In this document: piece after piece, positions 55,372 to 64,000 of the stretch
Layout: each line of letters opens with the position of its first letter
Numbering within the stretch: the stretch's first letter is position 1
Assembly: GCF_005938225.1 (NCBI RefSeq)
Contig: NZ_VCPC01000004.1
Coordinates: 248,001-312,000, forward strand
Reading direction: 5' to 3'
Length of the DNA stretch: 64,000 nt
Source: Arenibacterium halophilum
GTDB lineage: Bacteria > Pseudomonadota > Alphaproteobacteria > Rhodobacterales > Rhodobacteraceae
Position numbers and translations under genes: made by a program
The notes under the pieces: model-generated
What the model saw: only the letters and a program-made list of their open reading frames with translations
Database searches by the model: none
What the model was told of the DNA's origin: nothing

Positions 55372-56274
55372 TCAGTTTCCGCTCAGCAGGTTACAAAGCT
55401 GGTCAAGCTGATCCAGCGATTCATACTGCAGAACCATCGTCCCCCGCTCAGAGCCGGGTTCGTGGTTGATCGACACCTTCATCCCGATATTCGCGCCCAG
55501 ATCCCCTTCCAGCGCGCGCGTATCCGCATCTTTCTCGGCCGATTTGCGTACCTTCGCGGGTTTTGGCCCGTCCTCGGGCTGCTGGGATTTCTTGACCAGC
55601 GCCTCTGTGGCCCGTACCGAAAGCCCGTCGCGAACCACGATCCGCGCCAGCTCCACCGGATTTTCTGCGGTAATCAAGGCACGCGCATGGCCAGCGCTGA
55701 TCGTACCTTCACGCAGCATGTCTTGCACCTCTTCCGGCAGAGCAAGCAAACGAAGCAGGTTCGCAATATGGCTGCGGCTTTTGCCAAGCGCCTCGGCCAT
55801 CTTTTCCTGCGTGTGACCGAAACGGTCCATCAGCTGCCGATAGCCTGCCGCCTCTTCCACCGCGTTCAGATCGGCCCGCTGGATGTTTTCAATAATCGCG
55901 ACTTCCAGAACCTCGGTATCGTCGAAGTCGCGGACCAGAACGGGAATATCATGCAACTGTGCTTGCTGCGCCGCACGCCAGCGCCGTTCCCCGGCCACGA
56001 TTTCATACTGACCACTGTCCAACCGCCGCACGATCAGCGGCTGGATGATTCCCTTTTCGCGGATCGAGTTACTCAGATCGTCCAACGCATCTTGGCTGAA
56101 CCGACGGCGCGGCTGATCCGGGTTTGCAATGATCTGTTCGATTGGAACGGTCATGTCCGGTCGCGCCGGTGCTGGGCTTGGGCCTCCCGGAGCGGTCGAA
56201 ACAGTTGGCCCCACATCTGCCATCAGCGCCGAAAGCCCACGCCCCAAACCGCGCGGTTTCTGCTTCTTGTCCAT
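55372..56274 (-). CDS. parB: Chromosome partitioning protein ParB
   Basis: DNA-binding CTPase that loads at parS and organises the origin region. The 300-residue protein has GRGLSALM at the N-terminus, a ParB/Srx core with NPDQPRRRFSQDALDDLSNS and GERRWRAAQQA, the helix-turn-helix QEKMAEALGKSRSHIANLLR, and a C-terminal dimer domain. GGGAG lies 8 nt before ATG 56274. It follows parA by 19 bp; two parS sites are nearby. Confidence 0.96.
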   Translation of the reverse strand: MDKKQKPRGLGRGLSALMADVGPTVSTAPGGPSPAPARPDMTVPIEQIIANPDQPRRRFSQDALDDLSNSIREKGIIQPLIVRRLDSGQYEIVAGERRWRAAQQAQLHDIPVLVRDFDDTEVLEVAIIENIQRADLNAVEEAAGYRQLMDRFGHTQEKMAEALGKSRSHIANLLRLLALPEEVQDMLREGTISAGHARALITAENPVELARIVVRDGLSVRATEALVKKSQQPEDGPKPAKVRKSAEKDADTRALEGDLGANIGMKVSINHEPGSERGTMVLQYESLDQLDQLCNLLSGN

Positions 56275-56293
56275 GTTCTGCTCTCCCTCTGCC

Positions 56294-57103
56294 TCAGGCT
56301 GCAACCCGATTGTTTTTCATCACAAGTTCCTGCGCCAATGCGCGATAGGCCTCGGCCCCTTTTGACCGGGGATCGTAGGCCAGCACCGGCATTGCAAAGG
56401 ATGGCGCCTCGCTGATGCGAACATTTCGGGGAATCACGGTGTCAAACACCAGGTCACCCAAATTATCGCGCGCGTCCTGCTCTACCTGCTGGGACAGGTT
56501 ATTGCGCTGGTCGTACATCGTCAGCACAATCCCTTCGATCCGAAGCTCTGGGTTCGCCGACTGTCGCACTTCGCGCAGGGTCAGCATCAGTTGCGATAGC
56601 CCTTCCAACGCAAAGAATTCACTTTGCAAAGGTACGAGCACAGAATGTGCCGCGACCATTGCATTGACCGTCAATATGTTGAGTGATGGTGGGCAATCGA
56701 TCAGAATGAAATCCCATCCATAACTGTCCATCGCGACCTGCCGCAAAGCGTCATGAAGCAGGAAACTCCGTTTTTCATTGGAAATCAGCTCAATGTCCGC
56801 GGAACTCAGATCGACAGTCGCCGGGACAATTCCAAGCCCGGAAATCGTGGTTGGATGAATCACTTCGTTCAAAGGCGCATCATCAAGCAGCAGATCGTAA
56901 GTCGTGTAGTCGCGATCCTCGCGTTCAATCCCGAATCCCGTCGATGCGTTGCCCTGTGGGTCAAGATCGACAACCAGCACTTTCAATCCGTTTTCGACCA
57001 ACGCGGCGGCAAGATTGATGGCGGTCGTGGTTTTACCCACCCCGCCCTTCTGGTTTGCGACTGCAATGATTTTTGGTCCGTCAGGGCGAGAGGGATCAGA
57101 CAC
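56294..57103 (-). CDS. parA: Chromosome partitioning ATPase ParA
   Basis: Deviant Walker ATPase that moves ParB-bound origins. The 269-residue protein starts at a GTG (57103), with AGGAG 7 nt upstream, and reads KIIAVANQKGGVGKTTTAIN (Walker A), VVDLDPQGNASTGFG and DFILIDCPPSLN (Walker B). The start overlaps the rsmG stop by 8 bp, so translation may be coupled. A 47-residue in-frame N-terminal extension inside rsmG was rejected. Confidence 0.96.
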   Translation of the reverse strand: MSDPSRPDGPKIIAVANQKGGVGKTTTAINLAAALVENGLKVLVVDLDPQGNASTGFGIEREDRDYTTYDLLLDDAPLNEVIHPTTISGLGIVPATVDLSSADIELISNEKRSFLLHDALRQVAMDSYGWDFILIDCPPSLNILTVNAMVAAHSVLVPLQSEFFALEGLSQLMLTLREVRQSANPELRIEGIVLTMYDQRNNLSQQVEQDARDNLGDLVFDTVIPRNVRISEAPSFAMPVLAYDPRSKGAEAYRALAQELVMKNNRVAA

Positions 57104-57716
57104 GCGATACTCCTGTAATGCGCAAAACCGCCGCACGCGGTTCAGTCCAGCTTGTACTGGATTCAAGGTCGAAACGCCATTCTTGACGCGCTCTATCCAC
57201 CTCATTTTTCCAGGATTCGCCCTTGGGAAAAACCGCCACACCACTTGGGGCCAAGTGAAGTTCTACAAACGCGAGCAGTTTCGACAGGTCCGCCAAAGCC
57301 CGCGCTGAAAGCACATCTGCTTGCGCTGGCGGTATACTTTCAATGCGTTCCGAGATTACAGTAACGTCTAATGACATCTCTCGGGCCGCCGAACGAAGGA
57401 ATGCAGATTTTCGCTTGTCGCTTTCCACCAACGTTACTTTTCCGCCGGGTGAGTGCTCTGCCATAAGCGCAGCGATGACAAGCCCCGGGAAACCTCCACC
57501 GCTACCAAGGTCAAACCAATTTGTGCCGACGCGTGCCGCATCCCAAACCTGAACAGAATCCACGATGTGTCGCGTCCAGACATCGGCAAGGCTGGATTTC
57601 GATACCAGATTGATCTTCGGATTCCATTTGACGATCGAAGATTCAAAGGTTTTCAGACGATCGAATGTTTCACGTGAAACAACAAGACGTCCAACCTCAA
57701 TCCCTTCACGCTTCAC
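57096..57716 (-). CDS. rsmG: 16S rRNA (guanine527-N7)-methyltransferase RsmG
   Basis: Methylates G527 of 16S rRNA. The 206-residue protein has the SAM loop [28 protein letters not shown], and [14 protein letters not shown], all RsmG-like. Its start is a GTG at 57716 (GGGG 9 nt upstream); an alternative GTG at 57731 lacks a site. A perfect parS (57666-57681) lies within codons for LVVSRETF near the N-terminus. It overlaps the mnmG stop by 11 bp. Confidence 0.92.
   Translation of the reverse strand: MKREGIEVGRLVVSRETFDRLKTFESSIVKWNPKINLVSKSSLADVWTRHIVDSVQVWDAARVGTNWFDLGSGGGFPGLVIAALMAEHSPGGKVTLVESDKRKSAFLRSAAREMSLDVTVISERIESIPPAQADVLSARALADLSKLLAFVELHLAPSGVAVFPKGESWKNEVDRARQEWRFDLESSTSWTEPRAAVLRITGVSRV
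57666..57681. other. parS centromere site 1 (inside rsmG)
   Basis: TGTTTCACGTGAAACA, the perfect 16-bp palindrome bound by ParB. It is in-frame in rsmG, encoding part of VVSRETF, so DNA-binding and coding constraints coincide. parA and parB follow within 600 bp. Confidence 0.93.
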
Positions 57717-59574
57717 GACGATCAGCCCCACGCCGCAAGTGGAACAAAATCAAAGCCAGCGCCGACGGAGTCATACCATCAATCTTCCCAGCCTGGGCAA
57801 TATTCGACGGCTTGGCAGATGAAAGTTTCGTCCGCAGTTCATTCGATAGGCCTTGCAGAACAGAGTAGTCAAAATCACTGGGAATTTCCTGCGCTTCATC
57901 GCGCTTCATCAGCGAAATGTCACGTTCCTGCCGCTTGATGTAGTGAGCGTACATCGCATCGCGGCCAACTTGCGCGCGAATTTCCGGATCAACTTGTGAC
58001 AACTCAGGCAGTAGAACCGCAACATCTTCAAAGGTAACATCCGGAAAAGCAAGCAAGGCCATACCATTCCGGCGTGTTCCATCCTGATTGATACGGATCC
58101 CTGTTGCTGAAATTTCTTTCGGCGTAAATTCTTTCGCTTCCATCACAGATTTCGCGCGCCGTATCTTGTCAGCCTTTCCCTCGAAACTTTCGCGACGGAT
58201 TTCCGAAACGATCCCAAGCTCCAAAGCCAACGGCGTCAGCCTTTGATCCGCGTTATCCGCCCGCAAAGACAACCGGAATTCAGCACGAGATGTGAACATC
58301 CGGTAGGGTTCGCTAACACCCCGAGTCACAAGATCGTCGATCATAACGCCGATGTAGCTGGAAGCTCGACCAAACTGAACGGGTGCGCGCCCCTGCGCGG
58401 CCAGTGCCGCATTCAACCCAGCCACCAAACCCTGAGCTGCAGCCTCTTCATAACCCGTCGTTCCGTTGATCTGCCCCGCAAGATACAACCCAAGAGCCGA
58501 CTTGACCTGAAGCGTCGGTGTAAGAGCCCGCGGGTCCACGTAATCGTATTCGATGGCATATCCCGGCTGAAGAATTTCCACGGCTTCCAAGCCAGCGATC
58601 GACCGCACGTAAGACAACTGAACGTCTTCAGGTAATGACGTAGAAATACCATTTGGATAGATTGTGTGGTCGTCCATCCCTTCGGGCTCAAGAAAAACCT
58701 GATGGGACGACTTATCCGCAAACCGAACGATCTTATCTTCGATGGATGGACAATAGCGGGGCCCTACTCCGCTGATGTGCCCGCCGTACATAGCTGATCG
58801 ATCAAGATTTTTCCTTATGATGTCGTGCGTTGCTTCATTGGTATGGGTGATCCCACACGATACCTGCCGCGCGCTCGGCGCTTTGGACATGAAGGAAAAC
58901 AGCGTGGGTTCATCATCGCCTGGCTGCATCTCCAGTCGAGACCAATCAATGCTTCGCCCATCCAATCGGGGCGGAGTACCTGTTTTCAATCGTCCCAGCG
59001 GCAGCGCAAAAGAATCCAATCTTTCCGCCAGCCGAACAGACGGCTTATCGCCCATTCGCCCACCCGGACGAGACACATCGCCAATGTGAATGACACCCCT
59101 GAGGAATGTGCCGGTGGTCAACACGACCGCCTTGGCTGCCAGCTGCCTACCATCCGCCAATTCAACGCCAGCGACATTGGCACCGTTCATTATGAAATCA
59201 ACAGCTTCGCCCTCGATGATCTCGAGATTTTCTTGAGAGAGCATCTCGTGCAGCATAGCTTCGCGATAGATCGTTCTGTCTGCCTGGGCCCGCGGACCTT
59301 GCACAGCGGGCCCCTTGCGACGGTTCAAAAGTCGGAACTGAATACCGGCCCGGTCAGCGACACGGCCCATGACGCCATCCATTGCGTCGATCTCACGTAC
59401 CAAATGACCTTTACCCAAGCCGCCGATAGCCGGGTTGCAGGACATTACACCAATCCCGTCCTGTTTCAACGTAACCAAAGCCGTGCTGCTCCCCGCTCGC
59501 GCGGCAGCGCTTGCGGCTTCGGTCCCGGCGTGGCCGCCGCCAATCACCACAACATCAAAGGACATATGTTTCAC
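57706..59574 (-). CDS. mnmG: tRNA uridine-5-carboxymethylaminomethyl modification enzyme MnmG
   Basis: With MnmE, modifies the wobble uridine of certain tRNAs. The 622-residue flavoprotein has [20 protein letters not shown] (FAD), [20 protein letters not shown] and [12 protein letters not shown], typical of MnmG/GidA. I choose GTG 59574, which has AGGAG 8 nt upstream; GTG 59583 (overlapping the ribosome site) and ATG 59565 (site too distant) are less good. The start codon falls on the dyad axis of parS site 2. It follows mnmE by 11 bp. Confidence 0.95.
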   Translation of the reverse strand: MKHMSFDVVVIGGGHAGTEAASAAARAGSSTALVTLKQDGIGVMSCNPAIGGLGKGHLVREIDAMDGVMGRVADRAGIQFRLLNRRKGPAVQGPRAQADRTIYREAMLHEMLSQENLEIIEGEAVDFIMNGANVAGVELADGRQLAAKAVVLTTGTFLRGVIHIGDVSRPGGRMGDKPSVRLAERLDSFALPLGRLKTGTPPRLDGRSIDWSRLEMQPGDDEPTLFSFMSKAPSARQVSCGITHTNEATHDIIRKNLDRSAMYGGHISGVGPRYCPSIEDKIVRFADKSSHQVFLEPEGMDDHTIYPNGISTSLPEDVQLSYVRSIAGLEAVEILQPGYAIEYDYVDPRALTPTLQVKSALGLYLAGQINGTTGYEEAAAQGLVAGLNAALAAQGRAPVQFGRASSYIGVMIDDLVTRGVSEPYRMFTSRAEFRLSLRADNADQRLTPLALELGIVSEIRRESFEGKADKIRRAKSVMEAKEFTPKEISATGIRINQDGTRRNGMALLAFPDVTFEDVAVLLPELSQVDPEIRAQVGRDAMYAHYIKRQERDISLMKRDEAQEIPSDFDYSVLQGLSNELRTKLSSAKPSNIAQAGKIDGMTPSALALILFHLRRGADRREA

Positions 59575-59582
59575 GTGAAACA
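59567..59582. other. parS centromere site 2 (across the mnmG start)
   Basis: A second perfect TGTTTCACGTGAAACA lies 1.9 kb from site 1. It sits between the mnmG ribosome site and its GTG start, which begins exactly at the palindrome center. Confidence 0.93.
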
Positions 59583-59585
59583 CTC

Positions 59586-60878
59586 CTACTTACCAAGACA
59601 AAAGCTGGCAAAGATTTCGTCCAGCAGCGATTCAACATCAATGCGCCCAACAAGCGATTCGAGGGCAAGCACGGCGTGCCGCAACTCGTAAGCCGCTATA
59701 TCATACGAACCGGCGCCCAGCAAAAGCAGGGCTGACGCCTTTTCTAACGACGCGCTAGCCTGTCTGATTGCATCACGATGCCGTTGACGAATGGCTAGGC
59801 CGGCAGACGCAGACCGCGATGACAAGACATTGGAAATATAGGAAACAAGCGAATCCACGCCGGCGCCGGTCAAACCCGATATGCCCTTGTGCCCCAAAGA
59901 CCAATCCGCACCATCCGCCTTCGCCAAGAGGACAATATCATCGGGCCTCACCTCGACGTCGAAACTCACATCATCCAAGGTAAGAAATACCCTCAAGTCC
60001 GCAGCTTCTGCACGCTGCCGGGCAAGATGAACACCGATCTGCTCAACTGAATCCGCTGTTTCCCGTATGCCGGCCGTATCCAAAAGCGTTACGGGTATAC
60101 CACCGAGGTCCATCCGAACTTCGATCACGTCGCGCGTTGTTCCCGCCACGTCCGAGGTGATCGCCGCCTGCCGACCAGCAAGTGCATTCAGCAACGTGGA
60201 TTTTCCCACGTTCGGCGCGCCGATAATCGCCACTTCGAACCCGGATCGAATCCGCTCTGCGATCACTGCCCCGTCCCCATGCCGGGAAAGGCCAGTCGAC
60301 ACCTCGTGCAACAGCTGAAGAACTTCAGGAGTCACATCCTCGGGCACGTCTTCGTCTGCAAAATCGATCGTCGCCTCGATCAATGCTGCTGCGCGGATCA
60401 GCTTGACCCGCCACGTCTCGGCCAGTTTTCCCAGATCGCCAGAGAAAACTCGCATAGCCTGACGCCTTTGCGCTTCGGTCTCGGCGTCAATCAGATCGGC
60501 GAGGCCTTCGACCTGCGCAAGATCCAGTTTGCCGTTCTCCAAGGCCCGCCTTGTGAATTCACCCGGCTCTGCGATACGCGCCAAGCCGCTTTCGCCGATG
60601 GACCGCAAAATTGCTTCCGTGCCCGCCGGGCTTCCGTGCGCATGGAATTCCACAACATCTTCGCCCGTGAAACTTGCAGGACCAGAAAACGTAAGGACCA
60701 GCACCTGATCCAGTCTTGTTCCCTCTGCGTCACGCAACACACGAAGCGACCGGCCCGCCGAAGGCAAACCAGAACCCGACAAATGCTCTGCTACGGCAAA
60801 GGCCTCGGGACCCGACAGCCGGATCACGGAAACGCCCGCCTTACCCGGTGCGCTGGCCAGGGCGAAAATCGTGTTCAT
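59586..60878 (-). CDS. mnmE: tRNA modification GTPase MnmE
   Basis: Partner of MnmG in wobble-uridine modification. The 430-residue protein has the formyl-THF-binding N-domain ([20 protein letters not shown]), a GTPase domain ([26 protein letters not shown]) and the C-terminal FASFCLGK with the essential Cys. The start is ATG 60878 with GAGG 6 nt upstream; a GTG one codon earlier is in frame. It follows rho by 25 bp and precedes mnmG by 11 bp. Confidence 0.96.
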   Translation of the reverse strand: MNTIFALASAPGKAGVSVIRLSGPEAFAVAEHLSGSGLPSAGRSLRVLRDAEGTRLDQVLVLTFSGPASFTGEDVVEFHAHGSPAGTEAILRSIGESGLARIAEPGEFTRRALENGKLDLAQVEGLADLIDAETEAQRRQAMRVFSGDLGKLAETWRVKLIRAAALIEATIDFADEDVPEDVTPEVLQLLHEVSTGLSRHGDGAVIAERIRSGFEVAIIGAPNVGKSTLLNALAGRQAAITSDVAGTTRDVIEVRMDLGGIPVTLLDTAGIRETADSVEQIGVHLARQRAEAADLRVFLTLDDVSFDVEVRPDDIVLLAKADGADWSLGHKGISGLTGAGVDSLVSYISNVLSSRSASAGLAIRQRHRDAIRQASASLEKASALLLLGAGSYDIAAYELRHAVLALESLVGRIDVESLLDEIFASFCLGK

Positions 60879-60903
60879 CACCGGCCTCGCTGTTCCGGGT
60901 GGG

Positions 60904-62175
60904 TCAGGTGTTCATTGAATCGAAGAATTCGGCGTTCGACTTGGTTTGTTTCAGCTTGGACAGCAGGAACTCGATGCCATCTGTCGTCCCCATTGGGTTC
61001 AGGATTCGCCGCAAGACAAAGGTTTTCTGAAGATCGACCTTGTCGACCAGCAGGTCCTCTTTCCGGGTGCCGGATTTGAGAATGTCGATGGCCGGGAACA
61101 CGCGTTTGTCGGCGATCTTGCGATCCAGAACCAGTTCCGAGTTACCGGTGCCTTTGAACTCTTCAAAGATCACCTCGTCCATCCGACTGCCAGTGTCGAT
61201 CAGTGCGGTCGCGATGATGGTCAGGCTTCCGCCTTCCTCGATGTTCCGCGCCGCACCAAAGAACCGCTTCGGCCGTTGAAGGGCGTTCGCATCCACACCG
61301 CCGGTCAGAACCTTGCCCGAAGACGGGACGACCGTGTTAAATGCTCTACCAAGTCTTGTGATCGAGTCGAGGAGAATCACAACATCTCGCTTATGCTCGA
61401 CCAATCGCTTGGCCTTTTCAATCACCATTTCGCTGACGGCAACGTGACGCGTGGCAGGTTCATCAAACGTTGACGACACCACCTCACCCTTAACGCTGCG
61501 CTGCATGTCGGTAACTTCCTCGGGGCGCTCGTCGATCAACAAAACGATCAGATAGCACTCGGGGTGGTTCTTTTCGATCGAGGCGGCGATGTTTTGCAGG
61601 ATCACGGTTTTACCCGTCCGCGGCGGCGCCACGATCAGCGACCGCTGGCCCTTCCCGATCGGCGCAACCAGGTCGATGATACGTGCGGTACGGTCCTTGA
61701 TCGTGGGATCCTCGATCTCCATCTTCAGGCGCTCGTCGGGATACAGCGGCGTCAGGTTATCAAAGGCAATCTTGTGCTTGGCGCGCTCGGGGTCTTCAAA
61801 GTTGATCTGCGTGACGTTGGTCAGCGCGAAATAACGTTCGTTGTCGTCAGGCGCCTTGATGACCCCGTCAATCGAATCGCCGGTGCGCAGCGAATATTGG
61901 CGGATCATGTCGGGGCTGACGTAAATATCGTCCGGGCCCGGCAGATAGTTCGCCTCGGGCGAGCGCAGAAAACCAAAACCGTCCTGCAGCACTTCAAGCA
62001 CACCATCGCCCGAAACTTCCCAGCCCTCGTCTGCGCGCTCCCGCAGAATCTGGAACATCATCTCACCCTTGCGCATCGTCGAGGCGTTCTCGATCTCAAG
62101 CTCTTCGGCCATTGCCAAAAGGTCTTTCGGGCTTTGTGCCTTCAGATCGGACAAGTTCAGTTTTTCGATGGTCAT
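60904..62175 (-). CDS. rho: Transcription termination factor Rho
   Basis: RNA helicase that ends transcription at Rho-dependent sites. The 423-residue protein has the N-terminal helical and RNA-binding OB domains ([17 protein letters not shown]) and the ATPase with [20 protein letters not shown] (P-loop), [14 protein letters not shown] and the R-loop region [22 protein letters not shown] 62175 starts the family N-terminus; the 25-residue extension is leader sequence. mnmE follows closely. Confidence 0.97.
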   Translation of the reverse strand: MTIEKLNLSDLKAQSPKDLLAMAEELEIENASTMRKGEMMFQILRERADEGWEVSGDGVLEVLQDGFGFLRSPEANYLPGPDDIYVSPDMIRQYSLRTGDSIDGVIKAPDDNERYFALTNVTQINFEDPERAKHKIAFDNLTPLYPDERLKMEIEDPTIKDRTARIIDLVAPIGKGQRSLIVAPPRTGKTVILQNIAASIEKNHPECYLIVLLIDERPEEVTDMQRSVKGEVVSSTFDEPATRHVAVSEMVIEKAKRLVEHKRDVVILLDSITRLGRAFNTVVPSSGKVLTGGVDANALQRPKRFFGAARNIEEGGSLTIIATALIDTGSRMDEVIFEEFKGTGNSELVLDRKIADKRVFPAIDILKSGTRKEDLLVDKVDLQKTFVLRRILNPMGTTDGIEFLLSKLKQTKSNAEFFDSMNT

Positions 62176-62261
62176 AGGGAAACACCCACGTAACGGGCCA
62201 TGCGGCGCTGGCAATATGGTCTGCGGAAGAAACGCCACCCGGACGGGCACGCTGAAATCGC

Positions 62262-62290
62262 TATGTAGTGATTTGCCGGGTCCAAGTCAA
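62262..62290 (-). promoter_or_regulatory. Probable sigma-70 promoter of rho
   Basis: On the minus strand TTGACT (62285-62290) and TACATA (62262-62267) are 17 nt apart, giving a leader of about 80 nt. It may serve rho and the downstream mnmE-parB run. Confidence 0.5.
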
Positions 62291-62307
62291 ACCCCTGCCG
62301 ACAACAC

Positions 62308-62754
62308 CTAGAACCGTATGACCACCGAAAACACGATCACGACCATCAGAAGCGTCGGCAGCTCGTTCATCATGCGGTAGCGACGAGCAGAAACCGTGTT
62401 GGTTCCATTCATCAGGTCTTTGCGACGCCGGCCAAGCCAGTGATGAAACCATGTCATGCCAAGAACGCCGGCGGCTTTGGTCCAGGGCCAGATGCTGCTC
62501 CAATTCACCAGCCCGGGCGTGAACACGAGAAAGAGGCCGAACACCCAGGTTGCAATCATCGCAGGATTCATGATCGCCCTCAGCAGGCGACGTTCCATCA
62601 CCTCGAAGATCGAAGGCAACTGATCCTTGTCGGCCTGTTCAACGTGATAGACGAACAGCCGTGGCAAATAGAACAGCCCTGCCATCCAGGCGATGACCGA
62701 GATGATGTGAAGTGCCTTCGTCCAGGGATAGAGCGAGATGAGGAAATCGGTCAT
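62308..62754 (-). CDS. hemJ: Protoporphyrinogen oxidase HemJ
   Basis: Heme-binding membrane protein that oxidises protoporphyrinogen IX in many alphaproteobacteria. The 148-residue protein has four to five predicted membrane helices with conserved His in KALHIISVIAWMAGLFYLPR, followed by LFVYH, and the Arg/Lys-rich loop RYRMMNELPTLL. GAGG lies 7 nt before the ATG. It is the gene nearest the origin on the minus side. Confidence 0.88.
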   Translation of the reverse strand: MTDFLISLYPWTKALHIISVIAWMAGLFYLPRLFVYHVEQADKDQLPSIFEVMERRLLRAIMNPAMIATWVFGLFLVFTPGLVNWSSIWPWTKAAGVLGMTWFHHWLGRRRKDLMNGTNTVSARRYRMMNELPTLLMVVIVFSVVIRF

Positions 62755-62840
62755 GTCGGGCCTCGTGGTTCAGCCCGGCGTATCAAATAATATATAAAGA
62801 AAGAAAGAAGGATTATGGTTTTGTAGAGATCCCCGGATCC

Positions 62841-62849
62841 GGTGGATAA
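62841..62849 (-). promoter_or_regulatory. DnaA box (one mismatch)
   Basis: GGTGGATAA reads TTATCCACC on the minus strand, one base from TTATCCACA. It lies just right of the AT-rich tract. Confidence 0.6.
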
Positions 62850-62971
62850 CTGGGTTGTCCCGCGATTTATACATGATTTGCTGACGTGAACAAAAACGTG
62901 TTGTCAGCACAAGTATTTACACTTTTCTTTTAAATAACAAAAGGTTGTGGGTTTGATAAAGGGTAGCATCT

Positions 62972-62980
62972 TGTGGATAA
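62972..62980 (-). promoter_or_regulatory. DnaA box (perfect)
   Basis: TGTGGATAA, the exact complement of TTATCCACA. It lies between the AT-rich stretches and the 63007 box. Confidence 0.8.
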
Positions 62981-63006
62981 ATCGGGAAAAACCTATCGCC
63001 AATCCC

Positions 63007-63015
63007 CTATCCACA
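63007..63015 (+). promoter_or_regulatory. DnaA box (one mismatch)
   Basis: CTATCCACA differs from TTATCCACA only at the first base and faces the perfect box 35 bp away. Confidence 0.6.
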
Positions 63016-63151
63016 TGCCTCAGGTTTTCCCAATCCACCGAAGTAAAAACCGGGAGGGCGAGTGGGTGAACGCACGAACCCCGGGATTGGTTGCACAGAA
63101 AGCCAAATTCTCCGAAAAACTTACCCAAGTCTTAACGACAAATCCCGAGGT

Positions 63152-63160
63152 TCATCCACA
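63152..63160 (+). promoter_or_regulatory. DnaA box touching the maf start
   Basis: TCATCCACA differs at one base. Its last A is the first base of the maf ATG, so DnaA binding could hinder maf expression. Confidence 0.55.
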
Positions 63161-63759
63161 TGGCTGCCCACATCGTCCTTGCCTCAGGTTCCGAAACGCG
63201 CGCCTCAATGCTGCGTAACGCGGGGCTCGTCTTTGATATAGAACGTCCGCGCGTGGATGAAGAGGCCGCCAAGGCCGGGCTTTTGGCCGAACAGGCGCGC
63301 CCGCGGGACATTGCCGATGCCCTGGCCGAAATGAAGGCACGTAAGGTTTCGGCCCGCCACCCCGGCGCAATGGTAATCGGATCCGATCAGGTGCTGGATT
63401 TTCAGGGGCAGCTTTTATCGAAACCAGACGGCCCGGATCACGCGATCGAGCAGCTGTCCGCACTGCGGGGCCAACGCCACAGCCTCTATTCTGCCGCAGT
63501 GATCGTGCAGGACGGCGCGCCGATCTGGCGTCATGTCGGGCAGGTCCGGCTGCAGATGCGGGATGTCAGTGACGCCTATCTGTCGGCCTATGTCGCGCGC
63601 AACTGGGAGGATATTCGCCACAGCGTCGGGGCCTATCAACTGGAACGCGAAGGGATCCGCCTGTTTACGGCCATTGACGGCGATTACTTTACAGTTTTGG
63701 GTATGCCCCTGTTGCAGGTACTGAATTTTCTGGCGTTGCGGGGGGATATCGAGACATGA
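63160..63759 (+). CDS. maf: Maf-family nucleotide pyrophosphatase
   Basis: Hydrolyses modified or canonical pyrimidine nucleoside triphosphates; the family is linked to septum control. The 199-residue protein has IVLASGSETRASMLRNAGL (the family's start), the metal Asp in VIGSDQVLDF and SVGAYQLEREG with the final acidic cluster. Its ATG lies directly at the end of a DnaA box, leaving no standard ribosome site apart from GAGG at 63147-63150. It overlaps aroE by 4 bp. Confidence 0.9.
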   Translation: MAAHIVLASGSETRASMLRNAGLVFDIERPRVDEEAAKAGLLAEQARPRDIADALAEMKARKVSARHPGAMVIGSDQVLDFQGQLLSKPDGPDHAIEQLSALRGQRHSLYSAAVIVQDGAPIWRHVGQVRLQMRDVSDAYLSAYVARNWEDIRHSVGAYQLEREGIRLFTAIDGDYFTVLGMPLLQVLNFLALRGDIET

Positions 63760-64000
63760 CGGAAAAACGGATACCCCTGGCCGGCTTGATCGGGTCGCCG
63801 GTTGCCCATTCCCGTTCGCCGCAGTTGCATCAGCATTGGCTGCGCAATTTCGGTATCAAGGGCTTTTACGTGCCGATGGATGTGGCTCACGGCGACCTGG
63901 AGCAGGTCATTCGCACCCTTCCCCGCATGGGGTTCGTCGGCGTCAACGTCACGATCCCGCATAAAGAGGCGGTAATGGCGATTGCCGATCTGATCACCGA
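63756..64000 (+). CDS. aroE: Shikimate dehydrogenase, cut by window edge
   Basis: Reduces dehydroshikimate to shikimate in aromatic amino acid synthesis. The visible 81 residues begin MTEKRIPLAGLIGSPVAHSR, with SPQLHQHWLRNFG and VGVNVTIPHKEAVMAIAD, which includes the catalytic Lys of the TxPxK motif. ATG 63756 overlaps the maf stop (ATGA). The remaining two thirds lie beyond the window. Confidence 0.9.
   Translation, partial: MTEKRIPLAGLIGSPVAHSRSPQLHQHWLRNFGIKGFYVPMDVAHGDLEQVIRTLPRMGFVGVNVTIPHKEAVMAIADLIT

Larger units (their letters stand above)
62755..63159. other. Probable chromosomal replication origin (oriC), gene-free stretch
   Basis: This 405-bp gap between hemJ and maf is the only one above 300 bp. 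It has an AT-rich tract (about 62780-62825, TATCAAATAATATATAAAG), another at 62915-62945, and at least four DnaA boxes: one perfect (62972-62980) and three with one mismatch (62841, 63007, 63152). Flanking genes maf-aroE, hemJ-rho and the nearby mnmE-mnmG-rsmG-parAB cluster are typical neighbours of alphaproteobacterial origins. I see no GATC cluster or CtrA site of TTAA-N7-TTAA form. Confidence 0.72.

Noticed and set aside
62866-62930. Additional DnaA boxes (TTATACATG, TATTTACAC)
   Set aside because: Three or more mismatches from the consensus; not better than chance in AT-rich DNA.

Overview
The window looks like a core-chromosome segment from an alphaproteobacterium of the family Rhodobacteraceae (Roseobacter group). 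The indications are high GC, third-codon-position GC bias strong enough to open long antisense frames, protein sequences of Rhodobacteraceae type, and the gene order mnmE-mnmG-rsmG-parA-parB next to rho, hemJ and maf-aroE. I see no rRNA or tRNA gene, insertion sequence, prophage, integrase or CRISPR array. Nearly everything is housekeeping or conserved in the family.

Layout. 1-5.1 kb: envelope polysaccharide genes (a glycosyltransferase cut by the left edge, galU, kdsB, cysQ, a capsule-type ABC permease) and alkB. 5.1-9.3 kb: dnaK-dnaJ and radC. 9.3-17.3 kb: a PstS/OmpA fusion, an unknown envelope protein, secA, a parvulin foldase, argJ and mutT. 17.5-23.2 kb: a 44-residue protein, then the rimP-nusA-ylxR-infB operon with a leader that can be folded as an attenuator. 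23.2-28.1 kb: a short Tat-type solute-binding protein, pip, ubiG and a comF-grxC-nitrilase-marR run. 28.1-32.3 kb: a methyltransferase, hemH, a 59-residue membrane protein, and three cell-wall or envelope genes (two L,D-transpeptidases and a CAP-domain lipoprotein). 32.3-40.7 kb: an RNA methyltransferase, a heterodimeric ABC exporter preceded by a possible 8-residue leader peptide, cca, hslO and two Nudix genes. 40.7-48.3 kb: a response-regulator phosphatase divergent from an Hpt protein, argG, a DUF7282-like secreted protein, a sulfotransferase/aminotransferase pair and maeB. 48.4-55.4 kb: mutS, hrcA-grpE, rph-rdgB-hemW. 55.4-64 kb: parB-parA-rsmG-mnmG-mnmE, rho, hemJ, a probable replication origin, maf and aroE (cut by the right edge).

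How it fits together. The right end looks like the origin domain. A 405-bp gene-free stretch (62755-63159) has one perfect and three one-mismatch DnaA boxes plus an AT-rich tract. Two perfect 16-bp parS sites lie 3-6 kb away, one inside rsmG and one across the mnmG start, beside the parAB genes. Heat-shock functions recur (dnaKJ, hrcA-grpE, hslO, a parvulin with an RpoH-like promoter). Many neighbours are coupled by ATGA or TGATG overlaps.

No wholly new multi-gene system is evident. The most interesting signals are small: the alternative pairings in the rimP leader, a micro-ORF upstream of the ABC exporter, the mnmG start codon on the dyad axis of parS, paired inverted repeats before a 59-residue membrane protein, and a class IV aminotransferase lacking the usual Glu, encoded with a sulfotransferase.
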